NCBI RefSeq assembly: GCF_006716125.1 | Contig: NZ_VFOM01000001.1 | Span: 620,001 to 684,000, forward strand | Direction of reading: 5' to 3' | Origin: Homoserinimonas aerilata | Lineage (GTDB): Bacteria > Actinomycetota > Actinomycetes > Actinomycetales > Microbacteriaceae | DNA length: 64,000 nucleotides | Shown here: one piece after another, positions 50,994-59,563 of the stretch | Position numbering within the stretch: the stretch's first letter is position 1 | Layout: every line of letters starts with the position of its first letter | The notes under the pieces: generated by a model | Seen by the model: the letters and a program-made list of their open reading frames with translations, nothing else | Databases searched by the model: none | Told to the model about the DNA's origin: nothing | Position numbers and translations under genes: made by a program

Positions 50994-53168
50994 GTGGAAT
51001 CGGCTCTCGACGCGAAGCTGGGCTCGGTGCTCGGCGGGCGCACTGCTGCCGCCCTGCAGAAGGGGCTGGGGCTGGCGACGGTGGGCGATCTGCTGTCGCA
51101 CTATCCGCGGCGCTATGCGTTGCGCGGTGAGCTGACGGCGTTGACGATGCTTCCCGGTGGCGAGAATGTGACGATCGTCGCCGAGGTGGTGGAGGTGCGT
51201 GAGCGTTCGATGCAGAACCGGCGCGGTTCTCTGCTGGAGGTCCGCATCAGTGATGGCACGGGCATCCTGAGTCTCACTTTCTTCAATCAGGCGTGGCGCA
51301 AGGCGGAGCTTCGGCCGGGCGTGCGCGGTATCTTCGCGGGCAAGGTGGGCGACTATCGCGGCACGCCGCAGTTGGCGCATCCCGACTATGAGCTGTTCGA
51401 GCCGGATGCGGAGAGTGATGCTGAGGCGCAGCGTGCGTGGGCTGAGCAGCCGGTGCCGATCTATCCGGCGACGGCGTCGGTGACGTCGTGGCAGTTGCAG
51501 AAGGCGGTCGGGGTTGTGCTCGACACGCTGCCTCCGCTGGCGGATCCGGTTCCGGATGCGATTCGTCAGGAGCGCACGTTGATGGCGTACCGGCGCGCCC
51601 TTGAGCTGATCCACCGGCCGAAGAAGGACATCGAGTGGCGCGCGGCGCGCAAGGCGTTGCGCTTCCAGGAGGCGTTCGTGTTGCAGGCGGGGCTTCTGCA
51701 GCAGAGGGATGTGTTGCGGGCGCAGGCGGCGACGCCGCGGGTCCCGCAGGCGGGCGGCTTGCTTGAGCTGTTCGATGCGCGGCTGCCGTTCGTGCTCACC
51801 GACGATCAGCGCACGGTCGGCGAGGAGGTGGCGCGCGATATCGCTTCGGATGCCCCCATGAACAGGCTTGTGCAGGGTGAGGTCGGTTCGGGTAAGACGC
51901 TTGTGGCGTTGCGCGCGATGCTGGCGGTGGCCGAGTCGGGTGGGCAGTCGGCGCTGCTCGCCCCGACGGAGGTTCTCGCTGCGCAGCATCTGCGCTCGAT
52001 TGTGGCGACGCTGGGGCCGGAGCTGGCGGCTCGGCTGCGGCCGACCCTCATCACGGGCCAGCTGGGCATGGCGGAGCGCCGTAGGGCCACCCTGGCTGCG
52101 GTCTCCGGTCAGGCGCACATTGTGGTGGGCACGCATGCGCTCATGGGCGATTCGGTCGAGTTCTTCGATCTGGGGCTTGTCGTTGTCGACGAGCAGCATC
52201 GTTTCGGGGTGCAGCAGCGGGAGGCGCTGCGTCGCAAGGGCGCTGTTCCGCCGCATGTTCTTGTGCTGACGGCGACCCCCATCCCGCGCACGGTCGCCAT
52301 GACGGTGTTCGGCGATCTTGATGTGTCGACCATTGCGCAGTTGCCGGCGGGGCGCATCCCGATCGAGTCGTTTGTTGTTCCGCTTGCTGACAGGCCCGGC
52401 TGGATGGGTCGGGTCTGGGAGCGCATGTCTGAGGAGCTTGCGCAGGGCAGGCAGGCGTTCGTGGTCTGCCCGGCGATCGATGCGAGCGCGCCCGATCCGG
52501 CGGATGCCCCGGATGCCCCTGACGCCGCCGCAGGCACGCACGGCCCGCCCGCGAAGCCCGCCACGGTCGTGGAGGTGTTGGAGGAGCTGCGCGCGAATCC
52601 GCTGTTCACGTCCGCGCGCATCGAGCCGTTGCATGGCCGCATGTCGAGCGAGGAGAAGGATGCGACGATGCGGGCGTTCGGCGCGGGCGAGATCGATGTG
52701 ATCGTGGCGACGACGGTGATCGAGGTGGGCGTGGATGTTCCGAATGCGTCGACGATGGTCGTGCTCGATGCCGATCGCTTCGGCGTCTCCCAGCTGCATC
52801 AGTTGCGCGGCCGGGTCGGCCGGGGCGGCGTTCCGGGGCTCTGCCTCATGGTCACGAGCGCGGAGCCGGAGACCCTCGCCCGTGAGCGGGTGGAGGCTGT
52901 CGCATCGACTCTCGACGGCTTCGAGCTGGCCCAGAAGGATCTCGAGCTGCGTCAGGAGGGCGATGTTCTGGGCAGCACGCAGTCGGGCGGGCGGTCCAGT
53001 CTGCGGCTGTTGCGGGTGGCGAAGGACGGCGCGCTGATCGGGGAGGCTCGGGAGCTGGCGCAGCGGGTGTTGGCCGACGATCCTGGCCTGGCCGGGCATC
53101 CGGCGCTGAGGGATGCGCTCGAGCGGCGTCTCGACGATGCGGCGCGCGATTTCATGGCGCAGGCGTGA
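50994..53168 (+). CDS. recG: ATP-dependent DNA helicase RecG
   Basis: A 724-residue superfamily-2 helicase that remodels stalled forks and Holliday junctions. An N-terminal wedge/OB region (ENVTIVAEVVEVRER) precedes helicase domain 1 with Walker A GEVGSGKT (Lys301), the DEQH box (VVDEQHRFG) and LTATPIPRT. Helicase domain 2 carries TTVIEVGVDVPNASTMVV and QLHQLRGRVGRG, and the RecG-specific C-terminal motif follows. An insertion rich in Ala, Pro and Asp (about 498-525) lies between motifs. GTG at 50994 fits the family N-terminus and the -10 element. Confidence 0.95.
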   Translation: MESALDAKLGSVLGGRTAAALQKGLGLATVGDLLSHYPRRYALRGELTALTMLPGGENVTIVAEVVEVRERSMQNRRGSLLEVRISDGTGILSLTFFNQAWRKAELRPGVRGIFAGKVGDYRGTPQLAHPDYELFEPDAESDAEAQRAWAEQPVPIYPATASVTSWQLQKAVGVVLDTLPPLADPVPDAIRQERTLMAYRRALELIHRPKKDIEWRAARKALRFQEAFVLQAGLLQQRDVLRAQAATPRVPQAGGLLELFDARLPFVLTDDQRTVGEEVARDIASDAPMNRLVQGEVGSGKTLVALRAMLAVAESGGQSALLAPTEVLAAQHLRSIVATLGPELAARLRPTLITGQLGMAERRRATLAAVSGQAHIVVGTHALMGDSVEFFDLGLVVVDEQHRFGVQQREALRRKGAVPPHVLVLTATPIPRTVAMTVFGDLDVSTIAQLPAGRIPIESFVVPLADRPGWMGRVWERMSEELAQGRQAFVVCPAIDASAPDPADAPDAPDAAAGTHGPPAKPATVVEVLEELRANPLFTSARIEPLHGRMSSEEKDATMRAFGAGEIDVIVATTVIEVGVDVPNASTMVVLDADRFGVSQLHQLRGRVGRGGVPGLCLMVTSAEPETLARERVEAVASTLDGFELAQKDLELRQEGDVLGSTQSGGRSSLRLLRVAKDGALIGEARELAQRVLADDPGLAGHPALRDALERRLDDAARDFMAQA

Positions 53169-53235
53169 TCGGATGCGTTCAGCGCGCATCCGGCATTGTC
53201 ACAGATTTGTAACGAGCGGCGGCTAGGCTGGGGGT

Positions 53236-53727
53236 ATGAGCAGGATCGCCGTCGTCCCAGGTTCGTTTGACCCCGTCACTCTGGGGCATCTCGATGTGAT
53301 CGAGCGTGCCGCGGCCATGTTCGATGAACTTCATGTCGTCGTCGTGCACAATCCGGGCAAGACGGCTCTTCTGCCGGTCGCTCAGCGGGTGCAGCTGATC
53401 GAGAGGGCGATCGCCGATGCGGGCATCGTCGGCAAGATCAGGGTCACGTCGTGGATGGTCGGCCTGCTCGTCGACTACTGCACCGATGTGGGTGCGAGCG
53501 TGCTCGTGAAGGGCGTGCGTTCGGGCGTCGATGTCGCCTATGAGACGCCGATGGCGATTGTGAACCGCAATCTGGCGGGCGTGGAGACGGTGTTCCTGTT
53601 GCCCGATCCGGCGCACGCGCACGTGTCGAGTTCGCTTGTGCGGCAGGTGTCGGCGCTCGGCGGCGATGTGAGCCCGTATGTGCCGCGCGCGGTTGCGGAG
53701 TTCCTGCAGAGCCCCTCTGCGCCCTGA
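53236..53727 (+). CDS. coaD: Phosphopantetheine adenylyltransferase
   Basis: A 163-residue nucleotidyltransferase for the penultimate step of coenzyme A synthesis. The [12 protein letters not shown] (TxGH) nucleotide-binding motif, [13 protein letters not shown] and the C-terminal [17 protein letters not shown] motif are intact, and the length is that of the family. TAGGCT followed by GGGGGT immediately precedes the ATG, so either a short leader with a strong ribosome site or leaderless transcription is possible. Confidence 0.96.
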   Translation: MSRIAVVPGSFDPVTLGHLDVIERAAAMFDELHVVVVHNPGKTALLPVAQRVQLIERAIADAGIVGKIRVTSWMVGLLVDYCTDVGASVLVKGVRSGVDVAYETPMAIVNRNLAGVETVFLLPDPAHAHVSSSLVRQVSALGGDVSPYVPRAVAEFLQSPSAP

Positions 53728-53831
53728 GCACCGTGCCGTGCAGGTGCTCCCGAATGCTGCCGAAGATTCCTGATGCGCTCCGTCGCCAAAGCTGACAGAC
53801 TCGCCACACAGGCAACAGCGGTGGGGGACTG

Positions 53832-54857
53832 ATGGAGCACGCTTCGATGGAACACGCACTACCCGAGCAGGCGGATGCGCTGATGACGGCGACCGAATTC
53901 CATGAGTTGAGCCGTGGCATCCTGCGCAGCATCCGGACTGTCATCGACGGCAAGGATGAGGCCATCGAGTTGGCGCTGACGGTTCTGCTTGCCGAGGGTC
54001 ATCTTCTGATCGAGGATGTTCCGGGCGTCGGCAAGACGATGCTGGCGCGCGCTCTGGCCCGCTCGGTGGACTGCACGGTGAGTCGCATCCAGTTCACGCC
54101 TGATCTTCTGCCTTCTGACATCACGGGCGTCTCGGTGTACAACCAGGGCGAGCGGCGCTTCGAGTTCAATCCGGGCCCCATCTTCGCGAACATCGTCATC
54201 GGTGACGAGATCAACCGTGCGAGCCCGAAGACGCAGTCGGCGCTGCTGGAGAGCATGGAGGAGCGTCAGGTCACCGTCGATGGCCACAGCCATGTTCTGG
54301 TGCCGCCGTTCACGGTGATGGCGACGCAGAACCCTGTGGAGATGGAGGGCACCTATCCTCTTCCGGAGGCGCAGCGCGACAGGTTCATGGCGCGCATCTC
54401 GATGGGCTACCCCGACGAGGTGGCGGAGCGGGCGATGCTGCGGCAGCGTGAGCAGTCGAGCCCGCTCGATCGTGTGACGCCGGTGGTGTCGTTGGATCAG
54501 CTGCGGGAGATGATCACTGCTGTTCGCAGCATCTACGTCTCGCCTGCCGTTGAGCGTTATGCCGTTTCGATCGCGCAGGCCACCCGGGTCGACAGTGAGC
54601 TTCGTCTCGGCGCGAGCCCGCGCGCGACGCTGCAGCTGGTGCGCGCGGCGAAGGCCTGGGCTGCGCTGGATGCCCGCGATTTCGTGCTGCCTGATGACAT
54701 CGACCAGTTGGCGGTTCCTGTTCTCGGGCACCGTCTCATCCCGACGTCGCGCGGTTCGCTGCTGGCCGGCGCGTTCTCGATCGATGTGGTGACCGACATC
54801 ATCCACCGCATCGTCGCATCCACTGTCGTTCCGCTTGCGGGCGACGATCGCGCTTAG
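53832..54857 (+). CDS. MoxR-family AAA+ ATPase, second copy
   Basis: A 341-residue ATPase, paralogous to the one at 18505. Walker A is DVPGVGKT, Walker B IVIGDEIN; QFTPDLLPSDITG and ATQNPVEMEGTY are shared. It heads an operon with a DUF58 and a transglutaminase protein, the widespread actinobacterial arrangement. ATG at 53832 follows GGGGGA; a second ATG at 53847 is possible. The N-terminus (MEHASMEHALPEQ) is not conserved with the paralogue. Confidence 0.92.
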   Translation: MEHASMEHALPEQADALMTATEFHELSRGILRSIRTVIDGKDEAIELALTVLLAEGHLLIEDVPGVGKTMLARALARSVDCTVSRIQFTPDLLPSDITGVSVYNQGERRFEFNPGPIFANIVIGDEINRASPKTQSALLESMEERQVTVDGHSHVLVPPFTVMATQNPVEMEGTYPLPEAQRDRFMARISMGYPDEVAERAMLRQREQSSPLDRVTPVVSLDQLREMITAVRSIYVSPAVERYAVSIAQATRVDSELRLGASPRATLQLVRAAKAWAALDARDFVLPDDIDQLAVPVLGHRLIPTSRGSLLAGAFSIDVVTDIIHRIVASTVVPLAGDDRA

Positions 54858-54867
54858 GCCCACGCGC

Positions 54868-56208
54868 ATGTCGCTGCGTTCGAGGGTTGCCGGGCTGCTC
54901 GGTCGTGACGGCTCGCGCCGCAGTGCTTCCCTGGGCCTGACGGTGCGGGGCTGGGGCACGGCGATGGTCGCGGCGGTGTGCCTCATCACGGTGTATTTCA
55001 CGGCCCTCGACGGCATGCTCTTCGTGGGCGTGTTCCTGGCTGCGGCGCTCGGCTGTGCCCTCCTGTCGGCTCACCATCGCAGGCCCAGGCTGGCGTTGCA
55101 CCGCTCGTTCTCGACGACGCGCATCACGGCTCGGCATCCGGTGACGATTGCCCTGCAGTTGGCGAATCGCTCGGAGCGGCCGGTTGCGGCGGGGCACTGG
55201 TCAGATTTCTGGTCGTGGCGCACTTCTTCTGTGTGGGGTCCGGGCACGCTGACGGGGTCGAGTGAGCCGGGCGAGTTCGGCCCGTTGCGGCCGAGGTCGG
55301 CACGTTCGTTGAGCGTGGCGCGTCTGGCGCATGTGTGGGAACCTCCGCGGCGCGGCGAGTTCGTGTTGGGCCCGCTGGTGGTGCGGGTCACTGATCCGTT
55401 CGGCTTGGCGTGGGCGCTTGTCACGGTCGGCGATGCGCATGGCGTGACGGCTGTTCCCGAGGTCGTGCCGCTTCCCGACACGGGCCTGGCCTTCGCGGAT
55501 GCCGACGGCTCGGCCCGTCGCATCAGCCACCGGGCGGTGGGTGGCGAGCATGATCTGACGACTCGTGACTACCGGGCGGGTGACCCGCTCAGGCGGGTGC
55601 ACTGGCGGGCGTCTGCGCATCATGGCGAGCTGATGGTGCGTCAGGAGGAGCAGCGCAGCAATGCCGAGGCGACGATCGTGATCGATACGCGTGCGGCGGG
55701 GTATCCGGATGCGAACCGGCTGCGGGCTGCGGAGGATGCGGAGAGTGAGCTCTTCGAGTGGGCGGTGAGTTTCGCGGCGTCGCTGGCGGTGTTCCTGAAC
55801 GATGCGGGGCTGCTCGTGCGCTTCGTGGAGACGGGCCCCGCCCAGCTCGATGCGGATGACGGCAGGCCGCTGATCGATGGTCTCGCGCGCATCGAGCTCA
55901 CGCATGGCGGGGTCGAGCAGGAGGTGTCGTTGGCGCTTCCGGGCCGCAGTTCGGAGGGGAGCGGTGGCACGGTGGTGACGGTGCTCGCGGACCCTGACGA
56001 GCAGACGATGGCGGCGATGCTGGCCGCCCGTAATGCGTTCTCCCTTGCGGTGGCGTTCGTGCTGCGCGGTGATGCGGATGTGCGGCGCGATGACGTTCTG
56101 GGCCGCCTGCAGGATGCGGGCTGGTTGTGTGTCGATGTCGCCGACGGCGTCACCGTGGATGAGGCGTGGCGCACCGCTGGTGATCGGGCGGGGAGGCGTC
56201 GTGCCTGA
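54868..56208 (+). CDS. DUF58-domain membrane protein, second copy
   Basis: A 446-residue protein with two N-terminal transmembrane helices (about 33-70) and a DUF58 domain marked by RDYRAGDPLRRVHWRASAHH near residues 230-250. It corresponds to the DUF58 protein at 19497 but is only moderately similar. ATG at 54868 is chosen; it lies 10 nt after the moxR stop. The end overlaps the following transglutaminase gene by 8 nt. Confidence 0.9.
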   Translation: MSLRSRVAGLLGRDGSRRSASLGLTVRGWGTAMVAAVCLITVYFTALDGMLFVGVFLAAALGCALLSAHHRRPRLALHRSFSTTRITARHPVTIALQLANRSERPVAAGHWSDFWSWRTSSVWGPGTLTGSSEPGEFGPLRPRSARSLSVARLAHVWEPPRRGEFVLGPLVVRVTDPFGLAWALVTVGDAHGVTAVPEVVPLPDTGLAFADADGSARRISHRAVGGEHDLTTRDYRAGDPLRRVHWRASAHHGELMVRQEEQRSNAEATIVIDTRAAGYPDANRLRAAEDAESELFEWAVSFAASLAVFLNDAGLLVRFVETGPAQLDADDGRPLIDGLARIELTHGGVEQEVSLALPGRSSEGSGGTVVTVLADPDEQTMAAMLAARNAFSLAVAFVLRGDADVRRDDVLGRLQDAGWLCVDVADGVTVDEAWRTAGDRAGRRRA

Positions 56209-58495
56209 GGCGAAGACGCGCAGGGACTGGCGCATCAGCGTGGCGTTGCTGGTGGTGATCATGGCGGCCCTCGGCGGCTGGGGCGGCGTGCTTCAGGATG
56301 TCTTCTGGTGGCTCATCGTGCTGGGCGAGTGCATGATCGTGCTGGGTGCTGCCGCCGCGACGCGGGTGTTCACCGAGTCGCGCATCCTGCCGTCACTGGT
56401 GTCGATCGTGGCCGCCGTGTTCGCGCTTGAGATGGTCACGGTGCCGACGTCGACGTTCTTCGGCATTCCGACGGGTGACACGCTGGCGGCGTGGTCGCAG
56501 TTGTGGTTCTCCGGCGTCGCGTCGATCCAGGCGCAGGCGACGCCTGCTGTCGTGGATGAGGGCATCCTGTTCCTGCTCTGTCTGGGCGCGGCGGTGTTGG
56601 CTTTGCTGGCCGATCTGGTGGCGATCGCGTTCCGCCGGGCGGCGGGCGTGGGCCTGCTCGTGTTGCCGCTCGTGCTCGCAGCGCCTGCTATCGGCCGCGG
56701 CTCTGTTGACGTGTTCTGGCTTGTTGTGACGGCGTTGGCGTTTCTGTATCTGCTGGCGTCGAGCCATTCGGTGCGTGAGCGGGCGGTTCCTGGCCGGCGC
56801 GCCTGGGATGCGGCTGCGATCGCGGCGGCGGCTCTCGTCGCGGCCCTCGTGCTCCCCGTGCTGTTGCCGACGCCACAGCAGTTGTCGGTCACGGGCGCGG
56901 GTGGTGCCGGTTCGATCGTGAACGGTGTGAATCCGATCATCCGGCTCGGCGATGACCTGCGCAGGGAGGATGAGCGGGTTGCGTTGACGTACAGCACGGA
57001 GTCGGGTGACCAGCACTATCTACGTCTGATGAGCCTCGCGGTGTTCGGCGACAACTGGTCGCAGCAGCCGAATCCGATCCCTGTGCGGGGTTCCGACGAG
57101 CCTGCTCCCGCCCCGGAGGGGGTGTCGGGGGATGTGCCGCGTTCGCCTGAGACGAGCTTCATCGATGTGGAGCAGTTGGGCGGGTCGTGGCTGCCGATCC
57201 CGTATCCGGCGACGACGGTCGACGGCCTGCGCAATGATGCGCTGTGGCAGGCGAATCTGGCGTTGCGCAGCGGCTCGCGATCGATCCAGGGTGAGACGTT
57301 CACGGTCGATTCGCTCGTTCTCGAGCCGACTCCGGAGCAGCTGCTGGCGGCGGGGTCGTCCGTTCCCGAGGCGGTCGACGAGTTCGCGGTGGCTGACGAG
57401 GCGTGGCCTGCGATCATCCGCGACACGGCGGCCGCGGTGGCCGGTTCCGCCGCCACGAACTACGAGAAGGCGGTCGCGCTGCAGCAGTTCTTCCGTTCGG
57501 GCGGCGATTTCTCCTATTCGGAGTCGGCGCCCGTCGATGAGGGTTATGACGGTTCGGGCGCCGAGGTCATCGGGGTGTTCCTGCAGGAGAAGAGCGGCTA
57601 TTGCGTGCATTTCGCGTCGGCGATGGCGCTCATGGCGCGCACGCTGCGCATCCCGTCGCGCGTCGCGGTCGGCTTCCTGCCGGGTAGTTCGACGGGGCAG
57701 AGGGATGACGCGGGCCGGCCGGTGTGGGAGGTCACCTCCCAGCAGCTCCACGCCTGGCCCGAGTTGTTCTTCGAGGGGATCGGCTGGGTGCCGTTCGAGC
57801 CGACGATGAGCCGTGGTGTGCTGCCCTCCTATTCGAGCGGGCAGACGCCGGGCGTTCCGACTCCGGCCGCTCCGTCGCAGGTTCCCTCTCCGGGCGCGAC
57901 GGCTCCCTCCTCCTCTTCGGGAGCCCCGGAGCGTCCGGATGCCGGTGGGCTCGGTCCGGATGCGGCGCAGCCCGAACGCGGCGTGCCGTGGGGAGTCTTC
58001 GTCGTTCTCGGCGTGCTGTTGTTGTTGCTCGTGCCGGCCGCCGTGCGGGCGTTGCAGAGGCTCGCCCGCCTGCCCAGGCGCGACGCGCATCCGGGTCTGG
58101 CGTGGACCGAGCTGTTGCAGTCGGCGGAGGATCTGGGCGTCGCCGTCGTCGGCGAGAACACTCCGCGGGAGAATGCGGTGCTGCTTCAGCGCCTGCTCGA
58201 TCGTGCCGAGGAGGGGTCGCGTAGCGCAGCGGATGCCCCGCCCGGCTCTGATTCGGAACATCCGGTCACCGACGAGGCCTTGGCGGGGCTGCTGGCCGCG
58301 GTCGAACGTGCGAACTTCGCGACGCCGGCCGCTCGTGCCGCCTCGTCGCCGTCGCAGGGGGCCACTGCGCCTTCGCATAGGGAGATGAGCGCCCTGCTGC
58401 GGCGTCTGCGGGGGGCCTTCCCGCGGGGCCGCCGCATCCGCTCGGTGTTGTGGCCGCATTCCATCGTGGGAAGGGTCATGAAGGTCATCTCCTGA
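56201..58495 (+). CDS. Transglutaminase-core membrane protein with intact active site
   Basis: A 764-residue protein: about six N-terminal transmembrane helices (to about residue 220), an external transglutaminase-like domain, a Pro/Ser-rich spacer, one more transmembrane helix (about 597-617) and a cytoplasmic tail. The catalytic Cys468 (SGYCVHFASAM) and His517 (LHAWPELFF) are both present, with FEPT at the third-residue site, so activity is expected, unlike the paralogue at 20741. GTG at 56201 follows GGGGAGG. MoxR-DUF58-transglutaminase trios are thought to act on the cell envelope; the substrate is unknown. Confidence 0.9.
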   Translation: MPEAKTRRDWRISVALLVVIMAALGGWGGVLQDVFWWLIVLGECMIVLGAAAATRVFTESRILPSLVSIVAAVFALEMVTVPTSTFFGIPTGDTLAAWSQLWFSGVASIQAQATPAVVDEGILFLLCLGAAVLALLADLVAIAFRRAAGVGLLVLPLVLAAPAIGRGSVDVFWLVVTALAFLYLLASSHSVRERAVPGRRAWDAAAIAAAALVAALVLPVLLPTPQQLSVTGAGGAGSIVNGVNPIIRLGDDLRREDERVALTYSTESGDQHYLRLMSLAVFGDNWSQQPNPIPVRGSDEPAPAPEGVSGDVPRSPETSFIDVEQLGGSWLPIPYPATTVDGLRNDALWQANLALRSGSRSIQGETFTVDSLVLEPTPEQLLAAGSSVPEAVDEFAVADEAWPAIIRDTAAAVAGSAATNYEKAVALQQFFRSGGDFSYSESAPVDEGYDGSGAEVIGVFLQEKSGYCVHFASAMALMARTLRIPSRVAVGFLPGSSTGQRDDAGRPVWEVTSQQLHAWPELFFEGIGWVPFEPTMSRGVLPSYSSGQTPGVPTPAAPSQVPSPGATAPSSSSGAPERPDAGGLGPDAAQPERGVPWGVFVVLGVLLLLLVPAAVRALQRLARLPRRDAHPGLAWTELLQSAEDLGVAVVGENTPRENAVLLQRLLDRAEEGSRSAADAPPGSDSEHPVTDEALAGLLAAVERANFATPAARAASSPSQGATAPSHREMSALLRRLRGAFPRGRRIRSVLWPHSIVGRVMKVIS

Positions 58496-58514
58496 GCGCC
58501 GGGCCTTTCGCGAC

Positions 58515-58533
58515 TTAGCTTAGGCATGCCATA
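58515..58533. promoter_or_regulatory. IdeR/DtxR-type iron box
   Basis: TTAGCTTAGGCATGCCATA matches the IdeR/DtxR consensus TTAGGTTAGGCTAACCTAA at 13 of 19 positions and lies 8 nt before the siderophore-interacting protein gene. A further TTAGG follows (58535-58539). It would repress the gene when iron is sufficient. Confidence 0.72.
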
Positions 58534-58541
58534 CTTAGGCC

Positions 58542-59507
58542 ATGCTTACTCAGACGCTCGTTGAGAAGGACGCCCGGCCGGCGTTCCGGCCCTACCTCGT
58601 CTCGGTCGTGAGCATCCGGCGTCTCTCGCCCCACTTCGTTCGGGTCACGTTCACGGGCGAGCTGCTCGATTTCTTCGGCACCGACAGGCTCGACCAGCGC
58701 ATCAAGCTGATGTTCCCCGTCGAGGAGGGGCCGCACGCGGGCACCCTCAGCGATGTCGGAACGCACGACGAGGAGTCGGTTCTGCGCGGCGAATGGTACA
58801 GCATCTGGCGTGAGCTGCCCGACGAGCAGCGCAGCCCCATTCGCACCTACACGGTGCGCGCTGTTCGGCCGGAGCTGCGCGAGATCGACGTCGACATGGT
58901 CGTGCATGAGGTCGGCGGCGGCCCCGCATCGCGGTGGGTCGCGCGCGCCGTTCCCGGCGACGAACTCCTCATCATCGGTCCGGATGCCCGCAGTCTCAGT
59001 TCGGCGGTCGGCATCGACTGGCAGCCGGGTACGGCGACGCAGCAGCTGCTCCTCGGAGACGAGACGGCCGCGCCGGCCATCTGCAGCATCCTGGAGACGC
59101 TGCCGGAGGGTCACACCGCGCGTGCATTCATCGAGGTTCCGACTTCGGCCGATGTGCTCGAGCCGTGGCTCGCGCCGGGGGCGAGCGTGACGTGGCTGCC
59201 CCGCGACGGTCAGCCCGTCGGGGTTCTGCTCGAGGCTGCTCTGCGCGAGTGGGTGGCCGGCAATGGCGACGTGATCCGCCCCTCCCTGGCCGCGAGTGCG
59301 CAGGAGGTCGAGGAGATCGACGTCGACACGCAGCTTCTCTGGGATTCGCCGGGGGCTGCGCCGGGTGCGAAGTTCTACTCCTGGATCGCGGGGGAGTCGG
59401 CCGTCATCAAGACGCTGCGCCGCTTCCTCGTCACCGAGACGGGCATCGACCGCAAGCGGGTCGCGTTCATGGGCTACTGGCGGCTGGGCAGGGCCGAGGG
59501 CCAGTGA
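58542..59507 (+). CDS. Siderophore-interacting flavoprotein (SIP family)
   Basis: A 321-residue FAD-dependent ferric-siderophore reductase of the ViuB/SIP family. The flavin-binding RTYTVR motif (IRTYTVRAVRPE) and the following HEVGGGPASRWVARAVPGD segment are typical; the C-terminal FYSWIAGESAVIKTLRRFLV and GYWRLGRAEGQ complete the family signature. It reduces Fe3+-siderophore in the cytoplasm to release iron. ATG at 58542 is placed directly behind the iron box. Monocistronic. Confidence 0.93.
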   Translation: MLTQTLVEKDARPAFRPYLVSVVSIRRLSPHFVRVTFTGELLDFFGTDRLDQRIKLMFPVEEGPHAGTLSDVGTHDEESVLRGEWYSIWRELPDEQRSPIRTYTVRAVRPELREIDVDMVVHEVGGGPASRWVARAVPGDELLIIGPDARSLSSAVGIDWQPGTATQQLLLGDETAAPAICSILETLPEGHTARAFIEVPTSADVLEPWLAPGASVTWLPRDGQPVGVLLEAALREWVAGNGDVIRPSLAASAQEVEEIDVDTQLLWDSPGAAPGAKFYSWIAGESAVIKTLRRFLVTETGIDRKRVAFMGYWRLGRAEGQ

Positions 59508-59550
59508 CCGCCTGACGGCCGTAACCCTGTGTTCGCGGTCCCCGGCGGGG

Positions 59551-59556
59551 TAGATT
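59551..59556 (+). promoter_or_regulatory. Probable -10 element of the aminotransferase gene
   Basis: TAGATT ends 7 nt before the ATG at 59564, consistent with leaderless transcription; no ribosome binding site is present between them. Confidence 0.45.
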
Positions 59557-59563
59557 GGCGCTC

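Noticed and set aside
50829..53189. A 786-codon minus-strand frame opposite recG
   Set aside because: Shadow of recG; composition is Arg/His-rich without motifs.
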